Source of the DNA: JBDHZU01 sp039812085
GTDB lineage: Bacteria > Actinomycetota > Actinomycetes > S36-B12 > UBA10799
Assembly: GCA_039812085.1 (NCBI GenBank)
Contig: JBDHZU010000016.1
Location: forward strand, 1 to 24,059
Direction: 5' to 3'
DNA: 24,059 nucleotides
Shown in pieces: positions 1 to 8,175 of this stretch (the first letter of the stretch is position 1; each line of letters starts with the position of its first letter). The position numbers were made by a program, and so were the translations under genes. The notes beneath the pieces were generated by a model that worked only from the letters and a program-made list of their open reading frames with translations, was not told the origin of the DNA and searched no databases.

Positions 1-946
1 CAGACTCGGCCAACGCATCGTCGGAGAACTCCAGATTGCTGCGGTAATGCGAAGCAACCAAATACCAGCGCAGATCAATCGGACGAACTCGTTGTAGTAC
101 CTGTTCGATGATCAGCGAGTTTCCGAGCGACTTACTCATCTTCTCGCCAGCCGTGGTGACCCATGCGTTGTGCAACCAGTAACGGGCGAACTCGTCGCCA
201 GCAGCACGCGACTGCGCTAACTCGTTTTCATGGTGCGGGAAGACCAGGTCCAGCCCTCCACCGTGAATGTCGAACTGCGACCCCAGGTAGGTCGTGGCCA
301 TCGCTGAGCACTCCAGATGCCACCCGGGACGACCAGTCCCCCACGGAGTTGACCAGACGGGCAACGGATGTTCGGCATCGTCGGGAACGCCCTTCCACAA
401 CGCGAAGTCGCGTGGGTCCTTCTTGCCCTGGACATCGGCGCTGTCTGCCGCCGGGAGGAGATCGTCAATGTTCTGCCGACTCAGGCTGCCGTAGGCGTCC
501 CAGGAACGAACGTCGAAGTAGACATCACCGTTGGCGGGATACGCGTGACCGGCATCGATCAGGCGGGCAATGAGTTCGATCATCTGGGGCACATGCCCAG
601 TGGCGCGGGGCTCTCCGGTTGGCGGGGTGCACCCCAATACCCGGTAAGCCGTTTGGAACTCCCGCTCGTACTTGGCGGCAACCGCCCACCACGGCAATTC
701 TTCGGTAACCGATTTGGCGAGGATCTTGTCGTCGATGTCGGTTACGTTGCGCACGAGCACGACGTTGTAGCCACTGGTCGTCAACCACCGCACTAACACG
801 TCGAAGCACACTCCTGCTCGGATGTGTCCAACATGTGGAGACGACTGCACAGTGGCACCGCACTGGTACATCGTGACGACGTCATCAACCAGCGGTACAA
901 AGTCTCGGACCTGCCTGGTGGCAGTGTCATGCAGCCTCAAACCCAC
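1..946 (-). CDS. cysS: Cysteinyl-tRNA synthetase, N-terminal 315 residues (runs off left edge)
   Basis: Class I aminoacyl-tRNA synthetase that charges tRNA-Cys in the cytoplasm. The visible part holds the HIGH-type motif PHVGHIRAG (about residue 37), the KMSKS loop EKMSKSLGNS (about residue 277) and the zinc ligands of the family (Cys in MYQCG, Cys in WHLEC, and the HH..E of FPHHENE). It also has VTDIDDKI and GKKDPRDFALWKG, typical of CysS. The start is the GTG at 944-946: an in-frame TAG lies five codons upstream and no other start codon lies between. The family is about 460 residues, so roughly a third is beyond the edge. It follows ispF by about 37 bases on the same strand, as in the carD-ispD-ispF-cysS order of other actinobacteria. 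The MshC paralogue of the mycothiol pathway was considered, but the CysS-specific stretches favour cysS. Confidence 0.95.
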   Translation of the reverse strand, partial: MGLRLHDTATRQVRDFVPLVDDVVTMYQCGATVQSSPHVGHIRAGVCFDVLVRWLTTSGYNVVLVRNVTDIDDKILAKSVTEELPWWAVAAKYEREFQTAYRVLGCTPPTGEPRATGHVPQMIELIARLIDAGHAYPANGDVYFDVRSWDAYGSLSRQNIDDLLPAADSADVQGKKDPRDFALWKGVPDDAEHPLPVWSTPWGTGRPGWHLECSAMATTYLGSQFDIHGGGLDLVFPHHENELAQSRAAGDEFARYWLHNAWVTTAGEKMSKSLGNSLIIEQVLQRVRPIDLRWYLVASHYRSNLEFSDDALAES

Positions 947-983
947 GCGCTCACCCTAGTTGTTCAACAGTCGCCGCTGAGGT

Positions 984-1463
984 TCAACCAGCAGGCCGGT
1001 CAACGAGTGCTGTCGCAATCGCAGCCACGCCTTCACCACGACCCGTCAAACCAAGGCCATCAGTTGTCGTGCCGGATACAGACACGGGTGCACCCAAGGC
1101 ATCCGACAACACCATCTGAGCTTCGTCACGTCGCTGACCAACTCGAGGACGATTACCAATGACTTGGACCGTCGCATTGACTACCTCAAAACCGGCATCC
1201 CGAACTCGCTGGGCAGACTCTGCGATCAAGGCAGCACCAGAGGCACCTTCCCATTCAGGTTGATCTACACCGAAGTTGGAACCGAGATCGCCCAATCCAG
1301 CAGCACTCAGGACTGCATCGCAGATCGCATGTGCGGCGACGTCTGCATCGGAGTGGCCAGCCAAACCTGTCTCATCCGGCCACAGCAACCCAGCGATCCA
1401 CAACGGTCGCCCCTCTTCGAACTGATGGACATCGGTTCCTAGTCCGATGCGCAGGTCAGTCAT
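984..1463 (-). CDS. ispF: 2-C-methyl-D-erythritol 2,4-cyclodiphosphate synthase
   Basis: Fifth step of the MEP isoprenoid pathway: cyclises CDP-ME 2-phosphate to MEcPP with release of CMP. The protein is 159 residues, the usual family length. It has the N-terminal metal site GLGTDVHQF (Asp and His ligands), the second metal/substrate stretch HSDADVAAHAICDA, and the C-terminal TTTDGLGLTGRGEG loop. The start is the ATG at 1461-1463, preceded by AAGGAAA at SD distance; a longer reading from 1508 adds an unconserved, arginine-rich extension. The start overlaps the end of ispD by 8 bases, which implies translational coupling of two consecutive pathway enzymes (IspE acts between them and is not in the window). 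Confidence 0.95.
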   Translation of the reverse strand: MTDLRIGLGTDVHQFEEGRPLWIAGLLWPDETGLAGHSDADVAAHAICDAVLSAAGLGDLGSNFGVDQPEWEGASGAALIAESAQRVRDAGFEVVNATVQVIGNRPRVGQRRDEAQMVLSDALGAPVSVSGTTTDGLGLTGRGEGVAAIATALVDRPAG

Positions 1464-2166
1464 TCGGGTTTCCTTCCGCCAGAATCGCCTCAGCAACCAA
1501 TAGATCAAATGGGGTCGTGATCTTCAACGATCGTCGATCACCAGCCACCGTCTCTACCTGGACGTTAGCCGCTTCCATCACGCTGGCGTCATCAGTGAAC
1601 GCCTGAGCATCGCCGTTACCTAGCCGTCGGTAGGCATCAGTGATCACAGCAAATGTGCCTGCCTGCGGCGTCTGGGCGGCAACCAATGCCGAACGTTCCA
1701 CTGTCCGTTCGACCACCCCAGCCGGATCGACCTGCTTGACCGTATCCACCAATGGAACCACCGGAACCACAGCCAATGCGCCTGCCCGCAGCGCATCAAC
1801 TACTCGCTGGAAGACCTCGGGTGGAGTCAGTGGACGAGCGCTGTCGTGAACCAACACGGCATCAACCGGCTGCGTGATCGCAGCCAACCCGGCTTGCACA
1901 GATGCCAGCCGATCATCTCCACCAGCAACCACCTCTACCGACTCATCAAACAATTGCCGGAAAGATGCCGCCAACTCATGCGGTGCAACCACCACAACCT
2001 GCGATGCCACGGCGGCGGCCTGCACTCCGCGGACTGCGCGTACCACCAATGGTTCGTCGGCAAGTTCCACTAGTGCTTTCGGACGATCAGCACCAAGCCG
2101 CTCACCACGACCGGCTGCGACAACAACAACGGCGACCGAGAAATCTCGATCGCCGCTATCGGTCAT
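1456..2166 (-). CDS. ispD: 2-C-methyl-D-erythritol 4-phosphate cytidylyltransferase
   Basis: Third step of the MEP pathway: transfers CMP from CTP to methylerythritol 4-phosphate. The 236-residue protein begins with the nucleotidyltransferase signature VVVAAGRGERLGADRPKAL, in which the Arg and Lys bind the CTP phosphates. It contains the VLVHDSARP segment (about residues 104-112) and a C-terminal dimerisation part ending in LLVAEAIL. No strong Shine-Dalgarno precedes the ATG at 2164-2166. The gene begins 24 bases after carD on the same strand and overlaps ispF, so a carD-ispD-ispF-cysS transcript is likely. An ispD-carD neighbourhood is common in actinobacteria. Confidence 0.95.
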   Translation of the reverse strand: MTDSGDRDFSVAVVVVAAGRGERLGADRPKALVELADEPLVVRAVRGVQAAAVASQVVVVAPHELAASFRQLFDESVEVVAGGDDRLASVQAGLAAITQPVDAVLVHDSARPLTPPEVFQRVVDALRAGALAVVPVVPLVDTVKQVDPAGVVERTVERSALVAAQTPQAGTFAVITDAYRRLGNGDAQAFTDDASVMEAANVQVETVAGDRRSLKITTPFDLLVAEAILAEGNPND

Positions 2167-2190
2167 GAAAGTTGAGGAGTCTGAAATGAA

Positions 2191-2673
2191 TTAGGAAGCA
2201 AGAACCTCGTCAAGCAGAGCCTCTGCCTTGTCTTCGTTTGTCTGCTCGGCCAGGGCCAGCTCACTCACGAGGATCTGACGAGCCTTAGCCAACATGCGCT
2301 TCTCGCCAGCAGACAATCCACGATCCTTCTCTCGACGCCACAGATCGCGGACAACTTCCGCCACCTTGATGACATCACCAGAAGCAAGCTTCTCTAGGTT
2401 TGCCTTGTACCGGCGAGACCAGTTCGTTGGCTCTTCGGTGTAGGGCTGACGCAGCACGTCGAAGACGCGATCCAAGCCCTCTTGATTGACGACATCTCGC
2501 ACGCCCACCAGGTCGACATTGTCGGCGGGAACTCGGACAGTCAGATCGCCTTGAGCGACGCGGAGTACCAGGTACTCACGCTTCTCCCCCTTGATGATGC
2601 GGTGCTCGATCGATTCGATGAGAGCAGCGCCGTGATGGGGGTACACGACGGTGTCACCAACAGAGAAAGACAT
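2191..2673 (-). CDS. carD: CarD family RNA polymerase-binding transcription regulator
   Basis: Essential global regulator in mycobacteria that binds the RNA polymerase beta subunit and stabilises the open promoter complex, notably at rRNA promoters. The 160-residue protein has the N-terminal Tudor-like RNAP-interaction domain (FSVGDTVVYPHHGAALIE..., residues 3-60). The C-terminal helical DNA-binding domain follows, with the Trp of TNWSRRYK that wedges into the upstream fork. Length and content are those of the CarD/CdnL family. The upstream SD is weak (GGAAGGGG lies rather far from the ATG). It is the first gene of the likely ispD-ispF-cysS transcript and is divergent from the lipoprotein gene at 2808. 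Confidence 0.95.
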   Translation of the reverse strand: MSFSVGDTVVYPHHGAALIESIEHRIIKGEKREYLVLRVAQGDLTVRVPADNVDLVGVRDVVNQEGLDRVFDVLRQPYTEEPTNWSRRYKANLEKLASGDVIKVAEVVRDLWRREKDRGLSAGEKRMLAKARQILVSELALAEQTNEDKAEALLDEVLAS

Positions 2674-2784
2674 GCGCTTGAAAAGCCCCTTCCAATTCCA
2701 TCAAGTCTAACACGCTGTGTTGATCGTGAACTCTGGGTGATGAAGGGGGCCATTGCCTCGGTCAACACATCGAAAGCACGCACC

Positions 2785-2807
2785 TATCCGCTACGCTGCC
2801 GCGCGTG
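2785..2807 (+). promoter_or_regulatory. Possible leaderless promoter -10 for the lipoprotein gene
   Basis: TACGCT at 2792-2797 fits a TANNNT -10 hexamer and would place transcription start at about 2804-2808, on the GTG/ATG pair that starts the lipoprotein. No Shine-Dalgarno is present there. No clear -35 is visible, so this is a weak call. Confidence 0.3.
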
Positions 2808-3407
2808 ATGAGGATGAAGCGTGCAGCCCTGGTAACGGCTTTCGTAGCCGCTGGCGTTCCGATGCTTTCTGGTTGCTACAACGGATTCAGTGCCGGAACG
2901 GCAATCGTCGAACCTGCCGGTGACGGCACTGACGTAAGCGTGGGCGACATGCAGGTCCAGAACGCTGTCTGGGTCCGCAGCTCCACCGAACCCACCACCC
3001 TGACTCTGGTCGCAACCGTCGCCAACCAAGGGCAAGTCGATGACACCTTGACTGGCGTTCAGACGGTTCCTCCGTCATTCATGGGCGGAACGATTCTGGG
3101 TCTTCCTGTCGCCTCTGGTGCGAGCGCAAATATCGGCTATGGCACCCCTGCTGCCGTAACGATCTACGGCAACACCGCTCCAGCCAGTTCCTATATCCCC
3201 ACCACATTCACGTTCCAGAATGCCGGTTCCACCACGGTCAATCTGCTCAGCGTTGCCGCCGTTGGTGCCTATGCGGGGATCGAACCGAATCCAGCCAAGA
3301 TGGGCGAGAAAGCAAACGACAAGCAAGTGAATCCGGTACCAAGCGCGACGCCAGTTCCAACGGAAAGCCGTCCGTCAGTCTTGGAAACCGAGGGCGAACA
3401 CCACTAA
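2808..3407 (+). CDS. lpqE: LpqE-like secreted lipoprotein
   Basis: Predicted exported lipoprotein of 199 residues. The N-terminus is a lipoprotein signal peptide: basic MRMKRAA, a hydrophobic stretch, then the lipobox LSGC with the acylated Cys at residue 23. The mature part is a beta-rich domain (about residues 38-160, including LTLVATVANQGQVDDTLTGVQ) that resembles M. tuberculosis LpqE in order and spacing. A Pro/Thr/Ser/Glu-rich tail follows. Position supports the assignment: lpqE also lies divergent from carD in mycobacteria. Function of LpqE is not firmly established. The start could be GTG 2805, ATG 2808 or ATG 2814; there is no SD, so a leaderless message is plausible. The stop lies 3 bases from the convergent regX3 stop. 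Confidence 0.7.
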   Translation: MRMKRAALVTAFVAAGVPMLSGCYNGFSAGTAIVEPAGDGTDVSVGDMQVQNAVWVRSSTEPTTLTLVATVANQGQVDDTLTGVQTVPPSFMGGTILGLPVASGASANIGYGTPAAVTIYGNTAPASSYIPTTFTFQNAGSTTVNLLSVAAVGAYAGIEPNPAKMGEKANDKQVNPVPSATPVPTESRPSVLETEGEHH

Positions 3408-3410
3408 GGC

Positions 3411-4097
3411 TTACGCCTCGAACTTGTAACCCAACCCGCGCAATGTCACCAGGTAGCGAGGGTTGGCAGGGTCTGGTTCGACCTTCGCTCGAATCCGCTT
3501 CACATGGACGTCCAATGTTTTGGTGTCACCCACGTAGTTCGCACCCCAGATGCGGTCGATGAGCTGCGCCCGAGTCAGCACTCGACCTGCGTTGCGCAAC
3601 AGCAACTCCAATAGTTCGAACTCTTTGAGTGGCAGTTGAACTTCTTCACCGTTAACGGCGACAAGGTGGCGATCAACATCCATCCGTACTGGTCCCGCTT
3701 CCAGCACAGTGTCTGACTCTTCTTGAGTTTGCTCTGGCCCACGACGTCGCAGGACAGCTCGTACTCGGGCCACGAGCTCACGCGAACTGAACGGCTTGGT
3801 GACGTAATCATCGGCACCCAGTTCAAGCCCAACCACCTTGTCGATCTCGCTGTCCTTGGCGGTGAGCATGATGATGGGAACTCCGGAGACGAGCCGCAGT
3901 TGGCGGCACACTTCCGTACCGGACAACCCGGGCAGCATGACATCGAGCAGCACCACGTCTGCCCCACTGCGCTCGAATAGTTCGAGGCCGGTGTTCCCGT
4001 CAGCGGCGACGGCCACCTCGAATCCCTCCTTGCGCAGCATGAAGGACAACGCATCGGAGAAGCTGGCTTCATCCTCCACGATGAGTACACGGGTCAC
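3411..4097 (-). CDS. regX3: OmpR-family response regulator RegX3 (phosphate response)
   Basis: Response regulator of the SenX3-RegX3 system (PhoP in Streptomyces), controlling phosphate-starvation genes. The 228-residue protein has a receiver domain (residues 1-120) with the acidic pocket E8/D9, phospho-acceptor D52 in VLLDVMLPG, T79 and K101. A winged-helix DNA-binding domain follows (about residues 130-228), ending in the usual TLRGLGYKFEA. The GTG start (4095-4097) overlaps the senX3 stop in a GTGA arrangement and has a strong AAGGAGAT Shine-Dalgarno inside the senX3 end, so the pair is translationally coupled. Divergent linkage of the pair to phoU supports the phosphate role over other OmpR regulators. 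Confidence 0.93.
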   Translation of the reverse strand: MTRVLIVEDEASFSDALSFMLRKEGFEVAVAADGNTGLELFERSGADVVLLDVMLPGLSGTEVCRQLRLVSGVPIIMLTAKDSEIDKVVGLELGADDYVTKPFSSRELVARVRAVLRRRGPEQTQEESDTVLEAGPVRMDVDRHLVAVNGEEVQLPLKEFELLELLLRNAGRVLTRAQLIDRIWGANYVGDTKTLDVHVKRIRAKVEPDPANPRYLVTLRGLGYKFEA

Positions 4098-5326
4098 AGC
4101 TGATCTCCTTGTTGCGGTTGTAGCTCGTTTGATTGATGAGTCGTGTGGTGGTGGGTGGTTCGGTGGTGATCAGTTCCGTTGGCATCGTTAGGCGGGAGCT
4201 GCGAACCGGTCACCAGTGGGAGCTTGATGGTGAACGTGCTGCCTTCCCCTTCGACCGACCACACAGTCACCGTTCCGCCGTGGTTTCGCAGAATGTGTTT
4301 GACGATCGACAGCCCGAGTCCGGTACCACCGGTGACTCGCGAGCGGGCCTGATCGACGCGATAGAACCGTTCAAAAATTCGATCGACTTCTTCGGCCGGG
4401 ATACCGATGCCCTGATCGCTGACGCTGACATCCACCAGACCTTCGGGTGTGGCGTGCACAGCAACCACAATCTTGGTGTCAGTGGGCGAGTAAGAAATCG
4501 CGTTCGACAATAGGTTGCGCACGGCAGTGATGAGCTGACTTTCCACTCCACGGACGACGATTCCGGTGTCACCACCGACGACGACCTCGATCTGGTTGGA
4601 CTGCGCCAACAGCCGGGTCGCATCCACCGCCTCGGTGACGACGTCGTCAATCTCGACATCGTGCGCACCCTCCATCGGGTCGGCACCTTGCAGACGAGAC
4701 AGGTCGACCAGATCTCCCACCAGGTTGGCCAGACGCACGGATTCGATCTGCATACGTCCCGCGAAGTGTTCGACGGTTTCTTGATCGTCGGATGCCGACA
4801 ACACCGCTTCTGCCAACAACGACAACGCCCCCACGGGAGTCTTCAGTTCATGCGAGACGTTGGCGACGAAGTCTCGTCGAACCTCGTCCAAACGGCGCGC
4901 ACTGGACATGTCTTCGACATGGACCAACGCGGTCCGACTATCGACTGGCGCAACACGTACAACTGCATCCAGGCGGCCACCGTCCAACGCTGAACGTTTG
5001 ACGAATAGTTCGCTCTCCAACACCTCAGGTCGACCGGCCGATTCCGCGACAAGTTGCTGCAGATCGTCTACGACGATTTCGTCGTCCTCGACCAACTTCA
5101 TTCGTTGAGCGGTCTGCGAGGCACGCAACACTCGCAGGGTGTCGTAATCGACCAGAATTGCCGCACCGGGAAGCACCGCCAGCAGCGCTGCCAAGTCTGG
5201 GTTCCGAACTCGATCGAAGTCAGTGGCAGCGACGGGTGTTTCCGGTTCTCGGCGACTCGGTGCACTGAGCCATAAGGCTGCGGCGACACCGAGTACAACT
5301 CCAATCACCAGGCCCGCAATGAGCAC
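4094..5326 (-). CDS. senX3: Sensor histidine kinase SenX3 (phosphate sensing)
   Basis: Membrane sensor kinase that phosphorylates RegX3; in mycobacteria it is held in check by the Pst-PhoU system. The 410-residue protein has one N-terminal membrane segment (residues 2-20), a PAS-like region (about 40-140), and a HisKA dimerisation helix with phospho-acceptor H159 in SHELKTP. The HATPase domain follows with N box LSNAISYS, G1 DQGIGIP, F box FERFYRVDQ and G2 GGTGLGLS. The GTG start is supported by CAGGAGT eight bases upstream. Unusual: after the kinase fold (to about 374) the protein ends in a polar, His-rich tail (HH...HHH..H, residues 387-397) and then a Gln-rich end. The tail coding sequence carries the regX3 Shine-Dalgarno. 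Confidence 0.93.
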   Translation of the reverse strand: MLIAGLVIGVVLGVAAALWLSAPSRREPETPVAATDFDRVRNPDLAALLAVLPGAAILVDYDTLRVLRASQTAQRMKLVEDDEIVVDDLQQLVAESAGRPEVLESELFVKRSALDGGRLDAVVRVAPVDSRTALVHVEDMSSARRLDEVRRDFVANVSHELKTPVGALSLLAEAVLSASDDQETVEHFAGRMQIESVRLANLVGDLVDLSRLQGADPMEGAHDVEIDDVVTEAVDATRLLAQSNQIEVVVGGDTGIVVRGVESQLITAVRNLLSNAISYSPTDTKIVVAVHATPEGLVDVSVSDQGIGIPAEEVDRIFERFYRVDQARSRVTGGTGLGLSIVKHILRNHGGTVTVWSVEGEGSTFTIKLPLVTGSQLPPNDANGTDHHRTTHHHTTHQSNELQPQQGDQL

Positions 5327-5439
5327 GTACGTGACTCCTGATCGTTGTGACGTACCGCCTGATTGCGCGAACGTCGATAACTTGAGGATAGGCAGATCTG
5401 GCCATTAGGCCAATCCCTCGTGAATAGATGACTGATGCC

Positions 5440-5494
5440 CTTCGCTCATCGTTCACCTTTTGTTTGATGTTCGTCCACTCACCATTGGTAGACC
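5440..5494 (+). promoter_or_regulatory. PHO-box-like 11-bp direct repeats between senX3 and phoU
   Basis: Three consecutive 11-base units begin GTTCACC (5451), GTTTGAT (5462) and GTCCACT (5473), in exact 11-base phase. The known actinobacterial PhoP/PHO box is a direct repeat of GTTCACC-type heptamers with 4-base spacers. A possible -10, TAGACC at 5489-5494, lies just downstream, so the box would sit where a -35 element should be for phoU, consistent with an activated promoter. The 214-base gap between senX3 and phoU holds no gene. It also contains a short TGGCC/GGCCA inverted repeat around 5400-5412. Confidence 0.6.
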
Positions 5495-5540
5495 CGAGTC
5501 CGGTCATCAATCACGCAGGACAACAAGGCGGCAAACAGCG

Positions 5541-6197
5541 ATGCGCACACCGTATGAAGACGAGCTATCCGAGTTCGAGCACGCTCTTATCGGGATGACT
5601 CGTCAGGTCAACACAGCAATGCAGGACGCGACGACGGCTCTACTCACCGCTGATCTGCAACTGGCCGAGCGCGTCATCGCGAATGACCAACACATCGACC
5701 AAGTGAATGCAGAACTCGAAGACTCAGCGATGAACCTCATCGCCTTACAAGCCCCGGTGGCCTCCGATCTGCGCATGGTGTTGTCGGGTTTGCGGATCGC
5801 TGGATCGCTGGAACGCATGGGTGATCTTGCGACTCATGTCGCTAAAGCTGCACGCCTGCGCTACCCACAATCAGCGATCCCGGCGGAACTTGCCCCCACG
5901 ATTACCGCCATGGGAGAAGTTGCCGAACGCATCGTGGAACGAACTGGCGAAGTCTTAGGTCATCACGATGTCGTTGCAGCCGCTGATCTACGCGTTATTG
6001 ATGACGAGATGGATCGACTTCATCGCGAACTGTTCCACCAGGTGTTGTCTGACCAGTGGTCTCACGGCGTGGAAGCAGCGATCGATGTGACGTTGGTGTC
6101 GCGCTACTACGAGCGGTTTGCCGATCACGCGGTCACTATCGGTAAGCGTGTGGTGCACATCGCAACCGGAGCGCCATACGACTCTACTCATCGGTAA
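5541..6197 (+). CDS. phoU: Phosphate-signalling protein PhoU (PhoY)
   Basis: Negative modulator of the phosphate regulon that links transporter state to the SenX3 kinase. From ATG 5541 the protein is 218 residues, the normal PhoU length, and starts MRTPYEDELSEFEHALIGM as family members do. A longer reading from 5460 would add a basic, unconserved stretch. It comprises two three-helix bundle repeats with the metal-binding type motifs: LRMVLSGLRIAGSLERMGDLATHVA in the first, and the VSRYYERFADHAVTIGKRVV segment in the second. It is divergent from senX3-regX3, the standard partner arrangement. No pst transport genes are in the window; a Pit system follows instead. Confidence 0.93.
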   Translation: MRTPYEDELSEFEHALIGMTRQVNTAMQDATTALLTADLQLAERVIANDQHIDQVNAELEDSAMNLIALQAPVASDLRMVLSGLRIAGSLERMGDLATHVAKAARLRYPQSAIPAELAPTITAMGEVAERIVERTGEVLGHHDVVAAADLRVIDDEMDRLHRELFHQVLSDQWSHGVEAAIDVTLVSRYYERFADHAVTIGKRVVHIATGAPYDSTHR

Positions 6198-6205
6198 CAA
6201 CACCG

Positions 6206-6223
6206 GGGGATCGCACAATCCCC
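6206..6223 (+). terminator. Hairpin after phoU
   Basis: A perfect 6-bp stem, GGGGAT/ATCCCC with loop CGCACA, lies 8 bases after the phoU stop. There is no U-run, as is common for actinobacterial terminators. The rest of 6224-6393 holds no gene and carries two GTTCAC heptamers (6334 and 6358). Confidence 0.5.
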
Positions 6224-6393
6224 TGACGCACAGGCTCCCACGAACATTGAGCAGCGACCTTCGACAGCAATAGCCGCTGACCAACGGCGCAAAGAGCCAC
6301 AACTTTTGTCCTCTGAGGTACCCGTGGTGAGCGGTTCACGGCCTGAAGACACGTAGAGTTCACTTGCTCGTTGTGTACCGGTAGGGAGTTGGC

Positions 6394-7014
6394 GTGGCGA
6401 AGGTCTTTAAGTCTCGTCCCGATGCGATTCAGCGCATGATCGGGGACGCTGTGGCACACCTGCCTAAAGCAGGCGACACCTTCGTGAAGTTGGTCGAGGC
6501 CAAGCCCGCTGACCGTCCCGTCCTGTTGGAGCGGATGCACTCCATCGAAGAGACTGCCGACGCTGACTGTTGGAAGTTGATGAAGAAAGTCGTCGCTACC
6601 TTCATCACCCCATTCGATCGAGAAGACATCTACACGATGGTGGAAGCACTCGACGACATCATCGATGTACTTGATCGAGCATCCACGTTGATCGTTGACT
6701 TCGAGTACGGCTCTTTCGATAACGCCTTTGTGGACAGCGCACTCGCGGTGCAGTCCATGTGTCAAAAAGCGCCCGAGGCAGTCGAGTACATCAAGAAACC
6801 GAACAAGCTAGAGAAGACTCTTGGTGAGCTGTCGGAAGCAGACCGCACCTTGAGCGCAAAACATCGCAAACTCATCCGTTCCGCGCTAGCTGATGGAGCT
6901 GAACCCATTCAGGCAATGCGGGACGTTTTGGTGGCGGATTTGCTGGCCGAAGCTGGTGACCGAATCGAACGATTCGTCCGCTCGTTGTCAGTGGCCGCCG
7001 TCAAGGAGACGTAA
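6394..7014 (+). CDS. DUF47 (PhoU-like) protein, Pit accessory
   Basis: Cytoplasmic all-helical PhoU-like protein of 206 residues, full length for DUF47. Members are encoded with Pit transporters and are thought to control them. Recognisable parts are the N-terminal FKSRPDAIQRM stretch, the conserved KKVVATFITPFDREDIYTMVEALDDIIDVLDRA core (residues 63-97), and the C-terminal helix with GDRIERFVRSL. The GTG start has AGGGAG six bases upstream. Its stop overlaps the pit start by one base (TAATG), so the two are translationally coupled. A truncated paralogue lies on the other side of pit, at 8176. Confidence 0.93.
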   Translation: MAKVFKSRPDAIQRMIGDAVAHLPKAGDTFVKLVEAKPADRPVLLERMHSIEETADADCWKLMKKVVATFITPFDREDIYTMVEALDDIIDVLDRASTLIVDFEYGSFDNAFVDSALAVQSMCQKAPEAVEYIKKPNKLEKTLGELSEADRTLSAKHRKLIRSALADGAEPIQAMRDVLVADLLAEAGDRIERFVRSLSVAAVKET

Positions 7015-8021
7015 TGAGCCTTGAGCTCGCGCTGCTGATCCTCGTCATCGCCGTCGCGCTCATCTTCGACTTCACTAACGGTTTCCACGACGCCGCCAAC
7101 GCCATTGCGACCAGCGTCGGCACCAAAGCGTTACGGCCCAACGTCGCACTCGCCATTGCAGCAGTCTGCAACTTCATCGGCGCATTCCTTGGCCAGGCGG
7201 TTGCCAAAACTGTGCAGAGCATCGTGGGCGATCCTGGAGAAGGAACCATCGGTCTGGCATTGGTCTTTGCGGCCCTGGCTGGAGCAATCTGCTGGAACTT
7301 AATCACCTGGTGGTTCGGGCTACCGAGCTCATCCACCCACGCCCTCATCGGTGGGATCGTCGGTTCAGCGCTGGTCGTCGGAGCCGCAGTTTCCTGGAGC
7401 ACTGTGGTCGACAAAGTCGTTATTCCCATGGTGATCTCACCAGTCATTGGGTTGCTCCTGGCATTCATGTTGATGCGCGGAATCCGAATTGCTTTCCGCG
7501 ATAAGGATGCAAAAACCGTCGAGGGTCGATTCCGCAAGATGCAGCCATTTTCGGCTGCCGCCATCGCACTTGGTCATGGTTTGCAGGATGCCCAGAAAAC
7601 AATGGGAATCATCGTGCTTGCTCTGATCAGCACTGGGCATGGCAGCGCAGGCGAGCCCATCCCCATCTGGGTGGTCGCATCTTGCGCCTTGGCGATCAGT
7701 TTGGGAACTGCCGCAGGCGGAAAGAAGATCATGAAAACTCTCGGCCAGCGAGTGATCGACCTTGACCCTGCCCGTGGGTTCTCAGCCGAAGCAGTCAGTG
7801 CATCCGTGCTTTACGTCACGGCATACGCCTGGCACGCGCCCGTCTCCACCACCCAAGTCGTCACTGGTGCCGTTATTGGCGCAGGCGCAGAGAAGGGCCG
7901 CAAGCGAGTCCGGTGGAGCGTCGGTCGCAACATCGCGTGGGCATGGGTTCTCACCTTGCCAGCAGCCGCAGCAATTGCCGCGCTGGTTCACGTGATTCTG
8001 CGCTTCTTCACCGGAATCTGA
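7014..8021 (+). CDS. pit: Inorganic phosphate transporter, PiT family
   Basis: Low-affinity phosphate permease of the PiT family, coupled to proton or metal-phosphate symport, in the cytoplasmic membrane. The 335-residue protein carries the family signature GFHDAANAIATSVGTKAL (residues 23-40) in the first inverted repeat and APVSTTQVVTGAVIGAGAEKG in the second. Multiple hydrophobic helices surround both (for example residues 3-20, 42-60, 75-100, 110-155 and a C-terminal pair). SSTHALIGGIVGSALV is also conserved. It is directly coupled to the upstream DUF47 gene. Length is on the short side of bacterial PiT proteins but both signature repeats are present. Confidence 0.95.
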   Translation: MSLELALLILVIAVALIFDFTNGFHDAANAIATSVGTKALRPNVALAIAAVCNFIGAFLGQAVAKTVQSIVGDPGEGTIGLALVFAALAGAICWNLITWWFGLPSSSTHALIGGIVGSALVVGAAVSWSTVVDKVVIPMVISPVIGLLLAFMLMRGIRIAFRDKDAKTVEGRFRKMQPFSAAAIALGHGLQDAQKTMGIIVLALISTGHGSAGEPIPIWVVASCALAISLGTAAGGKKIMKTLGQRVIDLDPARGFSAEAVSASVLYVTAYAWHAPVSTTQVVTGAVIGAGAEKGRKRVRWSVGRNIAWAWVLTLPAAAAIAALVHVILRFFTGI

Positions 8022-8175
8022 ACCAATCTGCTGCCACAGCCACACGGTTCACTCGGTCGGCTCACCGTTCATCTGACGGACATCGACTGTTCGCACAGAA
8101 AGCCCCTCTGTCGAAGCGTCCTGTTGGCTTTGACGCTCTAGTTTGACTGGCCCATCGCCATCATCAGGAGCACTC

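Noticed and set aside
163..796. Several open frames antisense to cysS and, elsewhere, antisense to ispD, senX3, ygfZ and the sulfurtransferase.
   Set aside because: All are opposite to genes with clear family motifs and have Arg/Ser/Pro-rich shadow compositions.
1..946. Assignment of the left-edge gene to MshC (mycothiol ligase).
   Set aside because: GKKDPRDFALWKG, VTDIDDKI and the linkage to ispDF are CysS features.
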